Shown: piece by piece, positions 23,129-34,263 of the stretch | How positions within the stretch are numbered: position 1 is the stretch's first letter | Layout: the number at the start of each line of letters is the position of its first letter | Assembly (NCBI GenBank): GCA_029378245.1 | Contig: JARKIF010000195.1 | Coordinates: 1 to 55,831, forward strand | Direction: 5' to 3' | From: Roridomyces roridus | Taxonomy: Eukaryota > Basidiomycota > Agaricomycetes > Agaricales > Mycenaceae | DNA length: 55,831 nt | Program-made: the position numbers and the translations under genes | The notes under the pieces: generated by a model | The model's input: only the letters and a program-made list of their open reading frames with translations | Told to the model about the DNA's origin: nothing | Database searches by the model: none

Positions 23129-26100
23129 ATGCCCATCTCGGCGTACCGCAAACTCTCGCTTTTTGCGGCTGTTCTAGCTGCTCCCTTGGTCAATGCAGTC
23201 GGTGAGCGCGTCTGCCACACACCGGGGCTATGCTGAGCATCTCCGTAGCTTCCCAGACCTATACTTGGAAGAATGTAAAAATTGGCGGCGGTGGAGGGTC
23301 AGTTTAGCTACTTGTCGTGCACTAATCCAGCTCAAATCCTCTGAAGATTTGTTCCTGGTACAAATTTCTCGAGTGACCTCTCAGCATTTTTAACTTGGCA
23401 CAGGCATCGTTTTCAACCCCTCTCAAAAGGTATGTCTTGTACTGTCACTGTAGTTGCTATGTTGACATTTCACGAAAGGGACTGGCATATGCAAGGACGG
23501 ACATCGGTGGAGCGTACAAGCTGAATGCCGACGGTCTGCTGTACTGTTATCTTTCAACTCGATGCTTATAATCTTCAGACACTTGGACCCCCCTCTTGTA
23601 TGTTCTATCTCGTTACTCTTCATTCAAGATCTCAATGTACGCAGGGACTTTGCAAATGGTAAAGTCTCTCTCGTCTTGTCTTGTTCATACTCACTGGTTG
23701 CACACAGATACTACGTGGAACTACTGGGGTGTCGCGGCTCTTGCCACCGATCCAGTAGGTGGCATCGTGTCTATAAGATATCCCATTCATCCATTTCTAG
23801 GTTACCCCCAGCCGTTTGTACCTGGTAAATCTCTTTTTTTGGGTTTTTCACAACGTGTCCGACGTGCACTACAGGCCTGTGGTGGATACACGAACAGCTT
23901 CGAGTACGGTTTCCCTACCGTTCTCTTTCTGCCATCTGACTTGAATTAGCCCGAACAACGGGAATATCCTGATTTCCACGGATTCGGGCTCTACTTTTAC
24001 GCCCTCTAAATTGCCCTTCAAAGTTGGTGGCAATATGCCAGGCCGAGGAATGGTACGTCCACGCACGCCATTCCAATTTCACCTCGTAATTGTATCTGTT
24101 AGGGAGAGGTACTAGTTTGAGTATGTTTTCGCTCGACTCGTTCTGATATAGCTCCACCCAGCGCCTTGCCATTGATCCCAATAGCAATGGCATCCTGTAC
24201 TTTGGTGCAGGTGCAGGGAATGGACTCTGGAAATCGACCAACTTTGGACAGACATGGGCCAAGGTCACTTCCTTCCCCAGTGTCGGTGAGTTACGACGCC
24301 TGCGCGTCGAAGTAATCACTTAGTTTTTGCGAAGGAACGTATGCGCCCGATCCTACCGACTCGTCCGGATACAACTCGGAGTTGATATAAGTGTATTTCT
24401 TCTTTTTCATGTTCTTTGACTGACAACCAATCCACTGGGATCGCCTGGGTGACATTCGATAGCACTTCGGGGACATCTGGAACCGCTACTCCTCGCATCT
24501 TCGTGGGCGTTGCCAACCTGGGTGAGCAATGATCCTCGCTCTACTCAGTTTGCATCTCTAATCTCGACAGGTTCCACTAATATTTTCGTTTCTAACGACG
24601 CGGGTTCTACTTGTACGTTTTCTCCGATGTTTGGTAACGATGGCTCACTTTTCTTCACAGGGAGTGCTGTTGCGGGCCAGAACACCACCTATCTGCCGCA
24701 CAAGGGAGTCCTCTCCCCCAAGGAGAAGGCGTTGTATGTCTCTTATTCCAACGGCGGTAAGCTTTGTGCCCTCTGCACCACAAGAAAGCTAATTCCTTGG
24801 TAGCTGGGCCGTACGACGGCACCCTCGGTAGCGTCTTCAAGTACAACATCTCGACTAGCGTCTGTATGTCGCGTCTTGCAAATCCAATCGGCGAAAGATA
24901 ACTCACTTTGCACAGGGACGGACATTACCCCCGTCACCGGCTCTGACTTGTACTTTGGTTTCGGTGGTGTCGCCGTCGATCTCCAGAAGCCTGGTAGGTC
25001 TTCTGCTACCTTCTCATCACGCTATCTGAATCTGTGAAGGAACTATCATGGTTGCCGCGCTCAATTCATGGTGGCCCGATGGTCAAATCTACCGATCGAC
25101 AGACAGTGGCGCTACCTGGAGTCCCTTCTGGGCATGGGGAAACTACCCTGACATCAACAAATATTACAGCTACTCGGATACGTTGGCCCCGTGGCTCGGC
25201 ATCGGAACCGTAAGCTCGGCGGCGATGGAGCCCAATCTGAATTCTCTGACCAAACTTAAACAGGTTGACACCACGCTCGGAGACCTGCAGATTGGCTGGA
25301 TGATGGAAGGCAAGTCATGGCCTTGAAACCCAACCTGGAAAGTGCGAATATTTGTTTTAGCTTTGGTCATCGACCCCTTCGACTCGAACCACTGGCTGTA
25401 CGGCACTGGAGTAAGTGGTCTCCTCGGGTTAGAAACATGTCAATTCAACCGTTTCAGGCCACAATCCAAGGTGGACACAATCGTGAGTTCTAGAAAAATA
25501 TTGACACCGGATACGACTGCTTATCCTCATTCGACTAGTCCTCAACGCGAGTGCAGGGCCATTATTTTTATCTCCTTGCCGCTAATTGGTTATCAGTGGG
25601 ATTCTACCCACAATGTGTCGCTTTCCTCTTTGGCCGACGGTATCGAGGAAACCTCTGTTCAGGCCTTGATCAAGCCGGGAGCCAACCTCATCTCTGCTGT
25701 TGGCGACATCGGAGGTATGCACCTACCCATTTAGTGGATGGATCAGAGTTGATCACAGAGTAAAAAAGGTTTCTTCCACGCAAGCCTGACGGCCCCGCCC
25801 GCTGCCGAGTTCATGAACCCCAAATGGTCCACGACGGCCGACCTTGAGCGAGTTTTTTTTCTTGGACAAAGAGACACGAACACGATCTGACAACCTTCCA
25901 CCAGTTATGCCGGCAACTCTCCTTTGAACATTGTCCGCATCGGAACGGTGAGCAGATTGATCTGTGAATTAATTTACGTCATTCAAATCGACTTGCAGGG
26001 CGATTCGTATGTTTCTGCTCGATTTCGCTGCTGATCATTGAACCGTGTTTTCAGGACGCAAGGCCTCCAGGTCGCACTTTCCTCTGATGGTTGTTGATTT

Positions 26101-27443
26101 TTTGGAATATTTTGCCCACTTTGATTTAACCTATATCTGCAGGAGGGCAGACCTGGAACCAAGACTACGGCGCTGCTGCGAACGTTTCTGGTAAAAGCTC
26201 TGAAGCTCCTATTTGTCTCTGTTATTGATCCCATCAAAAGGCGGCAAGGTCGCTCTTTCTGGCAAGTCACTCGATATCGCTGCCTATGCTATTTATTCTT
26301 ATGCACGTACAGCCAACGCGGACACGGTCCTCTGGAGAAGCAGCACCAACGGAGTTTTGAGATCCCAGTACACAAACGCTTTCACAGCTGTCCCTTCCCT
26401 CCCGTCGACGGCTGCCATCGCGTCTGACAAACTTAACAACTCAATTTTCTACGGCGCTGCATCCAGCTCCTTCTACTTGTCGACCGATGGTGGTGTGACC
26501 TTTAGTGTCAAGTCTACTCTCGGTTCTTCCACCTCCCCTTTCAAGGTCATCGTCAACCCGACGGTCAGCGGTGACGTGTGGGTTTCCTCGGATGCTGGCA
26601 AGTATTGGTTACATTGCTTGTTTGATTTTCTGACCACGAACATTCAGGATTGTTTGTTCCATTCGACAAACTTTGGCTCCTCCTTCACGGCCATCCCGGG
26701 TATTTCGCAGGCATGGGCCATCGCATTGGGAGCGCCCAAGTCATCTGGGAGCTACTACGCCATCTTTGCGGCTGCCAATATCGGTGGTGTCGGTTACTTC
26801 AGGTAGGAAGATCAGCGACGTGGATAGTTTGTACCTGATTTCTCGCAGATCGGACGACGGGGGTGTCAACTGGATACGTATCGACGATGTAGCTCACGGA
26901 TTTGTGATTCTTTCTCATCTATTCATGATTGCATCGCTCACACCCAGAACCCAGGGATCTGCTTCTTCGAACTGCTTGACCGGTGACTTTAGTACCTACG
27001 GCCGAGTCTATATCGGGACCAACGGTAGAGGTATCTTCTACGGGGACGCCTCGGGGACTGCTCCGCCGCCGAGTACGACGGTTAGCTCCACGACGACATC
27101 CAAGTCGTCTTCGAGCACGTCTAGCACCACCACCACCACCTCGAAATCGAGTTCGATTTCCAGCAGCAGCAGCAGCAAGTCCACGACGACTTCCTCGACT
27201 ACCACTTCATCTCCCCCCACATCTACCGGGACGGTTCCTGCGTTCGGACAGTGTGGAGTATGTGGTTCACTCTTGCGAGATCCGCCTCTAACTTTATTCA
27301 AGGGCCAGGGATGGACTGGCGGGACCGTTTGCGTGGCGGGCTACACGTGCACCGTTAGTCTTGCTATTATCTTTCACCTGCATTCACTCATGCTTCTTTC
27401 GTAGTTCTCCAATACTTTCTACAGCCAATGCATTGCTTCTTGA
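23129..27443 (+). CDS. GH74 xyloglucanase with C-terminal CBM1
   Basis: Secreted xyloglucan-cleaving glycoside hydrolase family 74 enzyme used in plant cell wall degradation. It has a signal peptide (MPISAYRKLSLFAAVLAAPL), then YTWKNVKIGGGGG, GLAYARTDIGGAYKLN, TWNYWGVAALATDP, LPFKVGGNMPGRGMGERLA and many SxDxGxTW-like propeller repeats typical of GH74 twin beta-propellers. A Ser/Thr-rich linker at about 27055-27230 leads to a complete CBM1 with four Cys (FGQCG, GQGWTGG, CVAGYTC, FSNTFYSQC) split by two introns. About twenty introns are needed, including exons of 11 nt (23347-23357) and 14 nt (23645-23658). All exon joints examined keep frame, so the gene looks intact. The exact catalytic Asp pair was not assigned. 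Confidence 0.92.
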
Positions 27444-28372
27444 CGTGCGCAACGTCTGGAATCAGTGTCCTGGGGTCTCTTTTGTCTGGGAAACGACCGA
27501 GGGTACGATAGGCCGCGAATATATGATGCATCCGATTCTTCGTGCCATAAAACTGAAAATAAAATTCTTCAACCACTTCGCAATGCCCTCCACTGCTGCC
27601 TTGAATATTTTGAGCTTTTCTGGGGGTGTTGAGGACGAGTAGAAGATCTATCACAGCAACATCACAGCGTTGATGCGAAGTTTGATGGGCGATCAGACTA
27701 TACTACTTCGTCCAAACCTCAAACCACTTCAGCTTCAGCTTCCACGAATACACATCGAGTCGTCCACATTCACAAACACAGCAAAGTCACTAAGGAATTG
27801 AATCCCATTCTCTCCATTTTCGGTACCGGTGTTCTCATCGCAGACTGCGACAGATTAAATATTATTCTCCACCCGTTGCCTGCAACAGCCCGCAGGTCCA
27901 GCAGCAACACCCATGCACCGTTCCGTTCGCTCGCACTGCGCAGTGCTGCGGCACAGCGAAATCAGTCAGTGTAGAGTTGTTAGGCGCGTATGTATCATCG
28001 CGCCTTGTCCCAGGCCAGACGGGCGATCTCCTGCCCTCGTTACTGCAGTCAGTCGAGTACTACGTCGAGGCTATGGTAGTCACTTCCAGGTCACTTCTAG
28101 ATTTTTTTTGGAGAATGATACATCGCTTGCCCGCGAAGATCTGATCTCGGTCGCTAGGGCCAAGGGAGATACTATTACTACTCAGATAGGACTGCAAGCG
28201 CGACACGTCGGTCGTTGGGTAAACTGTAACGGCACAGACTCTCCCTTTCCTTCTTACAGCTAGTCTGCCCGGGCTTTCTTTTCTGGTTTCCCGTCTCCTC
28301 TTCACTCCTTTCACCTGTGTTTTCATCGTTTTACACCGGTGCTGGACGCCTAACCTTAGTAATTTTTTCGTC
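27444..28372. other. Long intergenic region
   Basis: The 929 nt hold the GH74 3' UTR and the promoter of the next gene. Open frames here (for example 27913-28263) have no recognisable protein character. There are CT-rich and T-rich tracts near 28260-28370. No repeat or RNA gene was seen. Confidence 0.5.
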
Positions 28373-29655
28373 ATGGCTGCTTGCGTCCCAGAAATCTCCG
28401 TGTCTCTTGCCCCCGAGCTCTTCGTCGTGGAGGAGCCCAGTTCCCCGTTCGCCTGGTCCACCGTCGCGGTGGACGATGACGACGGATTCCGGCCAATTCA
28501 CCTCACTCCCCCACCCACCACGACTCCGACGAGATTCATGAAGCAATTGTCGCCGCTTCGTCCTGCCGACTCTCCCGTTAGCGGGCACGGTCTGGCGCGC
28601 GAGCGCTTCGAAGCGTTACTACAGGCTTCCAGGGAGAGAAACCTGGCAGTCGGGGCCAAGAAAGGGAACGATCTCCGCAAGGAAATCGCCCTCAAGGCCC
28701 ATGGCAAAAAGCAAGGTGTGTCGCTACAAGCCTGTCCGGTCGCGGTGAAACTGAAACTTTTCTTCTAGTCGAGCGACGCGCCTTGTTCCTCTCCAAGGTG
28801 CTTGCCCCGCCGTCCCCTACGGCGACCTTGTTGCCAAAGACTCCCCCGGACTCCCCTGCCATTTTCAACTATGTAAGAATTGTGCACCACATTTGTCCCT
28901 TTTCTGACGAGGAATTCCAGTCACTTCCTTCTCCCGACGTGCTGGTATCGCCCTTGGCCTTTTTTGAATCCTTGAATGAAAACCCGGCCTGTGGCCCGCT
29001 GTCCTATGGCCGCGAGCCCTGGGTCGAGCAAGTCGACTTCCGTGTTAAAACAGCTGTCAAGTCGGGCAATAACCGTGTCCCCCGTCCCAAGTCCACCACC
29101 CACGCTAGCACAGCCAAACCCGTCCCGTCTCTCGACCAAATTTCAGCTCGCCTGTCCTCCCATGGTCACGTCCGCACTCCCAGCGCAGAGGCTGCAGAGC
29201 AGAGGAAGTTGCGCTTACCCGCCTTCCTCGCTGCGTCTCGCAAGCCCGCTCCGAGGCTTACGATCGGCGTGGGCAGACTGCAGATGCCAGTCCGTGCCCC
29301 CGTGCCAACCAAGGCAGAAAATCTGCCGCTCATGCCGCCACGCTCTCCATGCTATCCACTGTCGCCCAACCTGCAGGTCACCACTTTGGTGGTACCACGC
29401 ACGGCGTCATCGTCTCCGACCGAGCTTTCAGAGTCCAATCTCCAGGCTCTCAACTCGCGCGAAAGACGGGCAAAGGACATGCTCTCCGCTCTCCGAAAGC
29501 GTACGACCACTCCTTCCGAGATCGCTCAAGTCACCGGTCATGCCGATGACCTCGTGGATCGCAAGTGGAAACGGCGCAGCGCCCCCGCTGAGCTTAGCCC
29601 GCGTGCGCGTTCGGGTTTCGAGCATCCAGTCCTCGCCCTACCCGGAGGATTCTAA
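28373..29655 (+). CDS. Conserved hypothetical protein, basic and Pro-rich
   Basis: Function not recognised. Three exons with introns 28716-28768 and 28873-28920 give ~390 residues. A conserved-looking N-terminal block spans RERFEALLQASRERN, DLRKEIALKAHGKKQ and ERRALFLSKVLAPPSPTAT, the last formed across intron 1; the helices there may be a short coiled coil. The rest is Ser/Pro/Arg-rich and probably disordered, with a late helix (SRERRAKDMLSALRKR). No signal peptide or membrane segment is present. Confidence 0.7.
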
Positions 29656-30009
29656 TCGAGAACCCCCACTTAATCGGAGGTTTCCCATTTTCGCTTTCTT
29701 TTTCATTCAAGTGTTTTCAAACTCAAATCGAAGGGGGTGTCTGTACGTTTAATTGGGAGCAGCAAGCATCAAACCAGTAGAACAAAGCAACACAACACAT
29801 CACAGCACATCCGTCGTCGTATCGCATTGTTTTTTCGGGTCTTCGTCCATGGTCGGCTGCGCCACCTGGAGGACAATACACATAATTACACACTCATTAT
29901 CTACTGGGAAGGCAGAGCCCTCTTGTGTCTATCTGCACTAATACATAGTTTTGTTACGGGCCGGGCCCGAGGATATACAACATCTGACCCCCAGAAAAGA
30001 TAGTCCGCG
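29656..30009. other. Intergenic between convergent genes
   Basis: The 354 nt contain the two convergent 3' UTRs. It is AT-richer than the flanks, and no gene or repeat was seen. Confidence 0.5.
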
Positions 30010-31857
30010 TCAGTCCCATGAAACTTTTTGTAATCTGCCGATAGGTTCCTCCGGTGGTTCAGGCGTGATTCGACCTCGTAAGCGGGTTATAACATTCAGT
30101 CGTCGGGCTTGGGATTCGTTGAGATTCAAATAGCGATATTACAACGACCTTACTATATTCCAGTGTGATATGCTCGTCCTGGCTCTCTTCGTCTGAATCG
30201 TCCAAGGGATCGTGGGTTGTGACCGTGTGCCACGCCTCTGCCACGGTTTGAGTATGTGGTATGGGATGCAAGAGGCCAACTCACGCTCTAGCATAGATCG
30301 CTCGGGCGAGGGCGATGGTTGATATACGCGACGCAATCGAGGGACTGCAGTTCATTAATGGAATCCAACTGAGCAGTGAGCACGTCAGACCTCGAAATGG
30401 TGGATCGCGGGCGACTGCAGGCTCGCGATTCGGGACATAATACATAAAGGAGGCCTCCTCTGTTGGAATGTCACCGTGAGATGCCTGGGTTGTTGGAGGC
30501 CGCGAAGAATCTGGTGGGGCTATTCCCGAGGTCAGATGCGAGGACAAGAGGCGTTGGAGGAGAAAGAACCTGTGACGAAATGCGGCGCAGCAGCTTTCGA
30601 CTTTTTCTCTCGTTCTGTATCCGAGACAAGGCGCTGGAGAAACCCATTCCGTTGCGTCGTCATCATTTTCCCCCACTCGACTTCCTCTGCTGTGTCGACA
30701 TTCTCGCGGCGATGCTCCTCCTCGGTGAGTTTCCGTATCCGAGGCGCTTTCCCTGGGTGTTGCCGGGAGTATGAGTCGTCGTAAGGGTTGGGGCCATCCG
30801 GGTTCTCCAAATAATGATACATTAGCCAAAGAAAGACGTTTGCTCGATCTTTAGAAGACAAGGGCTTGGGCAGGAAAAGATCGAGAAAATTCAGATCTCC
30901 GTCAAAATGAATGTTTGAGAGTGGCTAAGAAATAGAATGAGAAATATGCTTGAGGATTGACAAGTGTGCGCCTCACGGCAGCATGGTTTGCAAGGACGAA
31001 AATTAGGTTTACAACACTTGTTGGAGGACGTTGGCCTCCTCTCTACAGAATGAGTGAGTTGGAAGCAGGGGTTGTATAGAGACTTGCAGTTATCTCCAAG
31101 ATTTGGTCCGGTCGCGAAGGCGGAATGCAGGTGAACTCAGACGCCAGTAGCGCTGCTTTCAGACAATTCTTTATCCGGGGTGCATCCTGTGCATTTCCGT
31201 CGGTCTTTTGAAGCGAGGGTATAGGATGGTATGTTCGCAGAGCCGTCTTCACTGCATCGCGCGTCAGCTTCAGCGTCAGGATGGCCAGAGAAACACGCCA
31301 CACTCTCTGGGAAGAAGGCGAGGGTCGAGTTTACGCGGCCGATATTTACGAGAAGGGAAATCTTGGCCAACTGAAATCGAGTTAAACGCGTCCAACATCA
31401 GGAAAACACTAGCCGAGCCATAGCTCTCTCCAGTGCTATGCAGCTTCCCCAGTTTTCCTGATGAATAAAACTTGTGAGGACGGACCTCGATACCGAAAGC
31501 AGGCGTGTCGACCATTTTGTCCTTGATCACCTTGGAGCATTTGCTAGACCGGTATATAGCATTGACGTAGATCTCCCGAAAGGTGCAGGGCTGGGGGCTC
31601 AAAGGACCGTTTGCAGTATCCATCATTGGAAGACTGAAAGCCACACAGTTGTCGTGAAAAATGTGGTTGAGAAAATCTGTGTCGCGTCAGAGGGAATGTC
31701 GCAGGTAGAGATGGCGCCAGGGACCGTATTGGATATCCTCTCGCGTGAGCGGCTCAGCATCATTCCGTTTAATTGGCAAGGCTTTTCGGCTGAGATAGCC
31801 AACGGGAGGGAGGGGTTCTGGTGGCCATGAAGCGGGCTGGACAAGGATGGTCGCCAT
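30010..31857 (-). CDS. IES1-like protein (INO80 complex subunit 1 homologue), copy B
   Basis: Homologue of Ino80 subunit Ies1, paralogous to the gene at 42026-43811. The proposed start at 31857 gives KRNDAEPLTREDIQY, then FREIYVNAIYRSSKCSKVIKD, SLLVNIGRVNSTLAFFPE, TALRTYHPIPSLQKTDGN, RPPTSVVNLIFVLANH, FLDLFLPKPLSSKDRANVFL and WLMYHYLENPDGPNPYDDSY. The C-terminal block AEAWHTVTTHDPLDDSDEES ends RLNVITRLRGRITPEPPEEP. All family blocks are in order, with ~9 introns needed, and no frame break was found, so it appears functional. A 20-nt tandem repeat covers the start codon. INO80 remodels nucleosomes; Ies1 is a fungal-specific subunit. Confidence 0.75.
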
Positions 31858-31878
31858 CGGACGAGGATGGTCGCCAAG
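31839..31878 (+). repeat. 20-nt tandem repeat over the copy-B start codon
   Basis: Two adjacent 20-nt units (GGACAAGGATGGTCGCCATC and GGACGAGGATGGTCGCCAAG) differ at three positions. The ATG used by the IES1-like copy B lies in the first unit only. Confidence 0.8.
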
Positions 31879-32065
31879 GTGGAGGTGGGGAGCAAGGGCC
31901 AGCCAGGATGCAAGGCAGAGGCGAGAAAGTAGCAGTGCGCACTGATTGGCAGGTCCGATCATCAATGATCATCAACTCTTCAGAGCCGTCTTCCATCCCT
32001 CGTTCCATTCATATTCTACTCGCTCTCGTCGTGTACTCCGCATCAATATACTCGGGCTCCCAGCT

Positions 32066-32497
32066 ATGGCAGACAAATTCGACGAGGCTACCCAAGCTAG
32101 TTCCAGTGACTTTCCCCGTATCTCCGCGCCCTGACTGTCCGACATTCTAGAAAGAGCTTGCGGCTTTCCTAGAAAAGTCACAGACCGAAGCCCGCCTCCA
32201 CCAGTCCATCCACACGTTCACTGGCATGTGCTGGGACAAGCACGTCGCGTCTCTTCCCTTTTTACTCGCGCGTCTTACGTTTCACAGGTGCATAACGGGC
32301 ACGCCTGGGGCACGATTCTCGCGTAGTGAGGAGGGTTGTCTGTGCGTTGTGCTCCATATTTTGGCCGGCACAATATTGACTTTTACAGTTCCAATTGTGT
32401 CGAACGATTCCTTGATACATCGCTGTTCATGGTTCGTCGCATAGAAGAACAAAGGCATGCCCTCGAGGCGGCGTCCAATGGAAAATTTACAGAATGA
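32066..32497 (+). CDS. TIM8: Mitochondrial intermembrane-space import chaperone Tim8
   Basis: Small Tim chaperone that, with Tim13, escorts hydrophobic precursors across the intermembrane space. Four exons encode ~90 residues: MADKFDEATQASS, KELAAFLEKSQTEARLHQS, IHTFTGMCWDK, CITGTPGARFSRSEEGCL, SNCVERFLDTSL. The twin CX3C motifs (CWDKC and CLSNC) form the two disulfides of the family. Introns are at about 32110-32150, 32240-32287 and 32342-32388. The middle one must start with GC to keep CWDKC intact. Its stop is 27 nt from the stop of the convergent acyltransferase. Confidence 0.93.
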
Positions 32498-32524
32498 ACT
32501 ACAACTATACTACTGTTTGAATAA

Positions 32525-34079
32525 TTACGACTTGCTCATTGCCGACCACACACGCTCCATTGCCGCAGGCAAGAAGAAACCCAGAGCATCCAATATCTCC
32601 CTCTTTTTCCGCAGCTTCAACGGGATTTCGAAGCTCGTCTTGCAGAACGAAGCGCTGTCATACCACTTTGTTATGGACTCGTCTTTCTCGTGCCAGAGCT
32701 CTCGGAGCCAGGTATCAAAGGTTGTCTTCTCGGCCTCTGGAATCTCTACTTCGACGGCGGAAGAACTGGGTGTAGTCGCCGCATTTACATCGGACAAGTC
32801 GCCAATGGGAACGTCGGTCGCGACATCGAACATTCGCAAGTGCATGTGAATCGTAGGTGGCGGCACACCGTGGAGGAATATAGACCTGAGGGTGAAGTAG
32901 CTCTGACCATAGCCCATGGGGGGAATGCCTGGGATTCCGGTCAGTGTGCCGTGTCGCACACTCTCGAGGAAACACACCTGGATACACGGTAGTCACGTCA
33001 ATCAACTTCAAGTCGGGGATGCGAGGGGAAAGGGACCGCAATGAGAATAAAAGGCCGGTGGACCTTGGAAAACGTTCCTCATGTCAAAAAAAAAAAAGAG
33101 TGCAACGATAAATAGTGGACCTTGGGAGCAAAACGTTCCTCATGTCATCCTGTGCACTGTTTGAGTGGTTTCAAAACGCTGAAAGAGGATAATCACAATC
33201 CCGGTTTTGTCTGCGAATTTCTTGCTTATTGGTCTGGTATTCTGGCTCACGACCGTTCCCTCGGGGTAAAGCACAAAGCAAAAGGGTTTATCGTCCTCCG
33301 CGGCTGCTTTTCCGAGCGCAGATAAATGTTTAGAAAGCTGCACTCGATCGGATACCCAGGATCTCGCGAGGAAAATGAAGCTGAAGAGGCGCATGGCCCA
33401 ACCGATTACGGGAAGCCACTATATAATGCTGAGTATAGGACTCGAAGTGAAAATGGGGCGAACCTGAAGGCTCTTCTTGAGGGTGATGTACACAGAGTCG
33501 TGGATACCCTCGGTGCCCACGAAATATGTTAGACACCAACCATACCACCAGTCGGCATAGACCTGAATGAAGTTGAATTGGACGTTAATAATATGGGAAA
33601 GAAAAGACGACTGACTTGGTGATTCGATATGAAGACAAACTTGGTGGGCAAATCCAACGCGACAATTTGGCCATTCTCGCCCCTAACGACAACTCTCTCG
33701 ATTTCTTCAGCCGTGAAGCGTCCCTTGCCCTCGGTTTCGAAAGAGACGACAAGGCTGGTCGGCGCAAACCACTGACACATTAGAACTGTGCGTGAATGAG
33801 CGCTAATTTGAGCTCCAGATCGGACTCACTCAGCAGACACCCGAAAGCTCTCTTAGTGTATCGTACACCATCCGTGTAGATTGACCGAGACCATTTGAAC
33901 GGAAGTATCCAAAGAGGCAGAAGGAATAGGATTTGGGTTGCGTTGATGGTGAGGCACGCTACATTGAAGACGATGCAGAACGCGGTGGCTAAGAGCTTGC
34001 GCTTGAAGGAGAGATTCTCGGTTCTTGCAGAGATGGGTAGGGTATGCAGGCCAGGGGGCTCAGCTCGAGACACCGTCAT
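32525..34079 (-). CDS. PlsC-type lysophospholipid acyltransferase
   Basis: Membrane acyltransferase of the AGPAT/lysocardiolipin (LCLAT, yeast Cst26-like) group, which re-acylates lysophospholipids. Landmarks: membrane segment LLATAFCIVFNVACLTI, block I FVFISNHQVYADWWY (NHx4D) joined across an intron, WLPVIGWAMRLFSFIFLAR, block III FVLYPEGTVVSQNTRPISKK (EGT), the LLPRSTGLLFSLRS segment, and block IV LKLIDVTTVYPG. About eight exons are inferred; the start at 34079 (MTVSRAEPPG) is preferred, but an upstream in-frame start exists. The intron at 33064-33120 lies exactly over a tandem duplication of exon sequence. The C-terminus (DSASFCKTSFEIPLKLRKK) is charged and cytosolic. Confidence 0.88.
33058..33147 (-). 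repeat. Exonic tandem duplication that forms an intron
   Basis: Two copies of GTGGACCTTGG...AACGTTCCTCATGTCA (plus strand 33058-33086 and 33115-33147) match except for a 4-nt gap, with start offset 57 nt. The minus-strand intron from donor GTCCAC (33120) to acceptor CCAAG (33064) is exactly 57 nt and includes a T12 pyrimidine tract. Removing it restores LLPRSTGLL in frame. Confidence 0.85.
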
Positions 34080-34263
34080 TCTCTTGCATGCAGTTGCAGC
34101 AAGGGTGTACGCGTGCAGCAAGGGTGTAAAGCTGTGTAAAGTCGGTACACAGCTTTGTGTCATGATCGGGATCGGCAGACTCATTACTTAACCTCTAGTA
34201 CGTGATCTGAACGACTGCATTCACGCAACACTACTAGAGAGGCTGTATGGAGCTCGCCTACAT

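Noticed and set aside
27038..27301. Minus-strand frame rich in Val, Leu and Glu opposite the GH74 linker
   Set aside because: It is the mirror of the Ser/Thr-repeat linker; similar mirror frames occur opposite the CAP linker (2636-2839 and 2981-3280).
27913..28263. Open frame in the region after the GH74 gene
   Set aside because: Its residues show no conserved or domain-like pattern, there is no matching downstream exon, and composition fits intergenic DNA.
33075..33098. A12 tract read as a retrotransposon or processed-pseudogene poly(A) tail
   Set aside because: It lies inside a correctly framed intron between two copies of an exon duplication and has no target-site duplication or mobile-element sequence.
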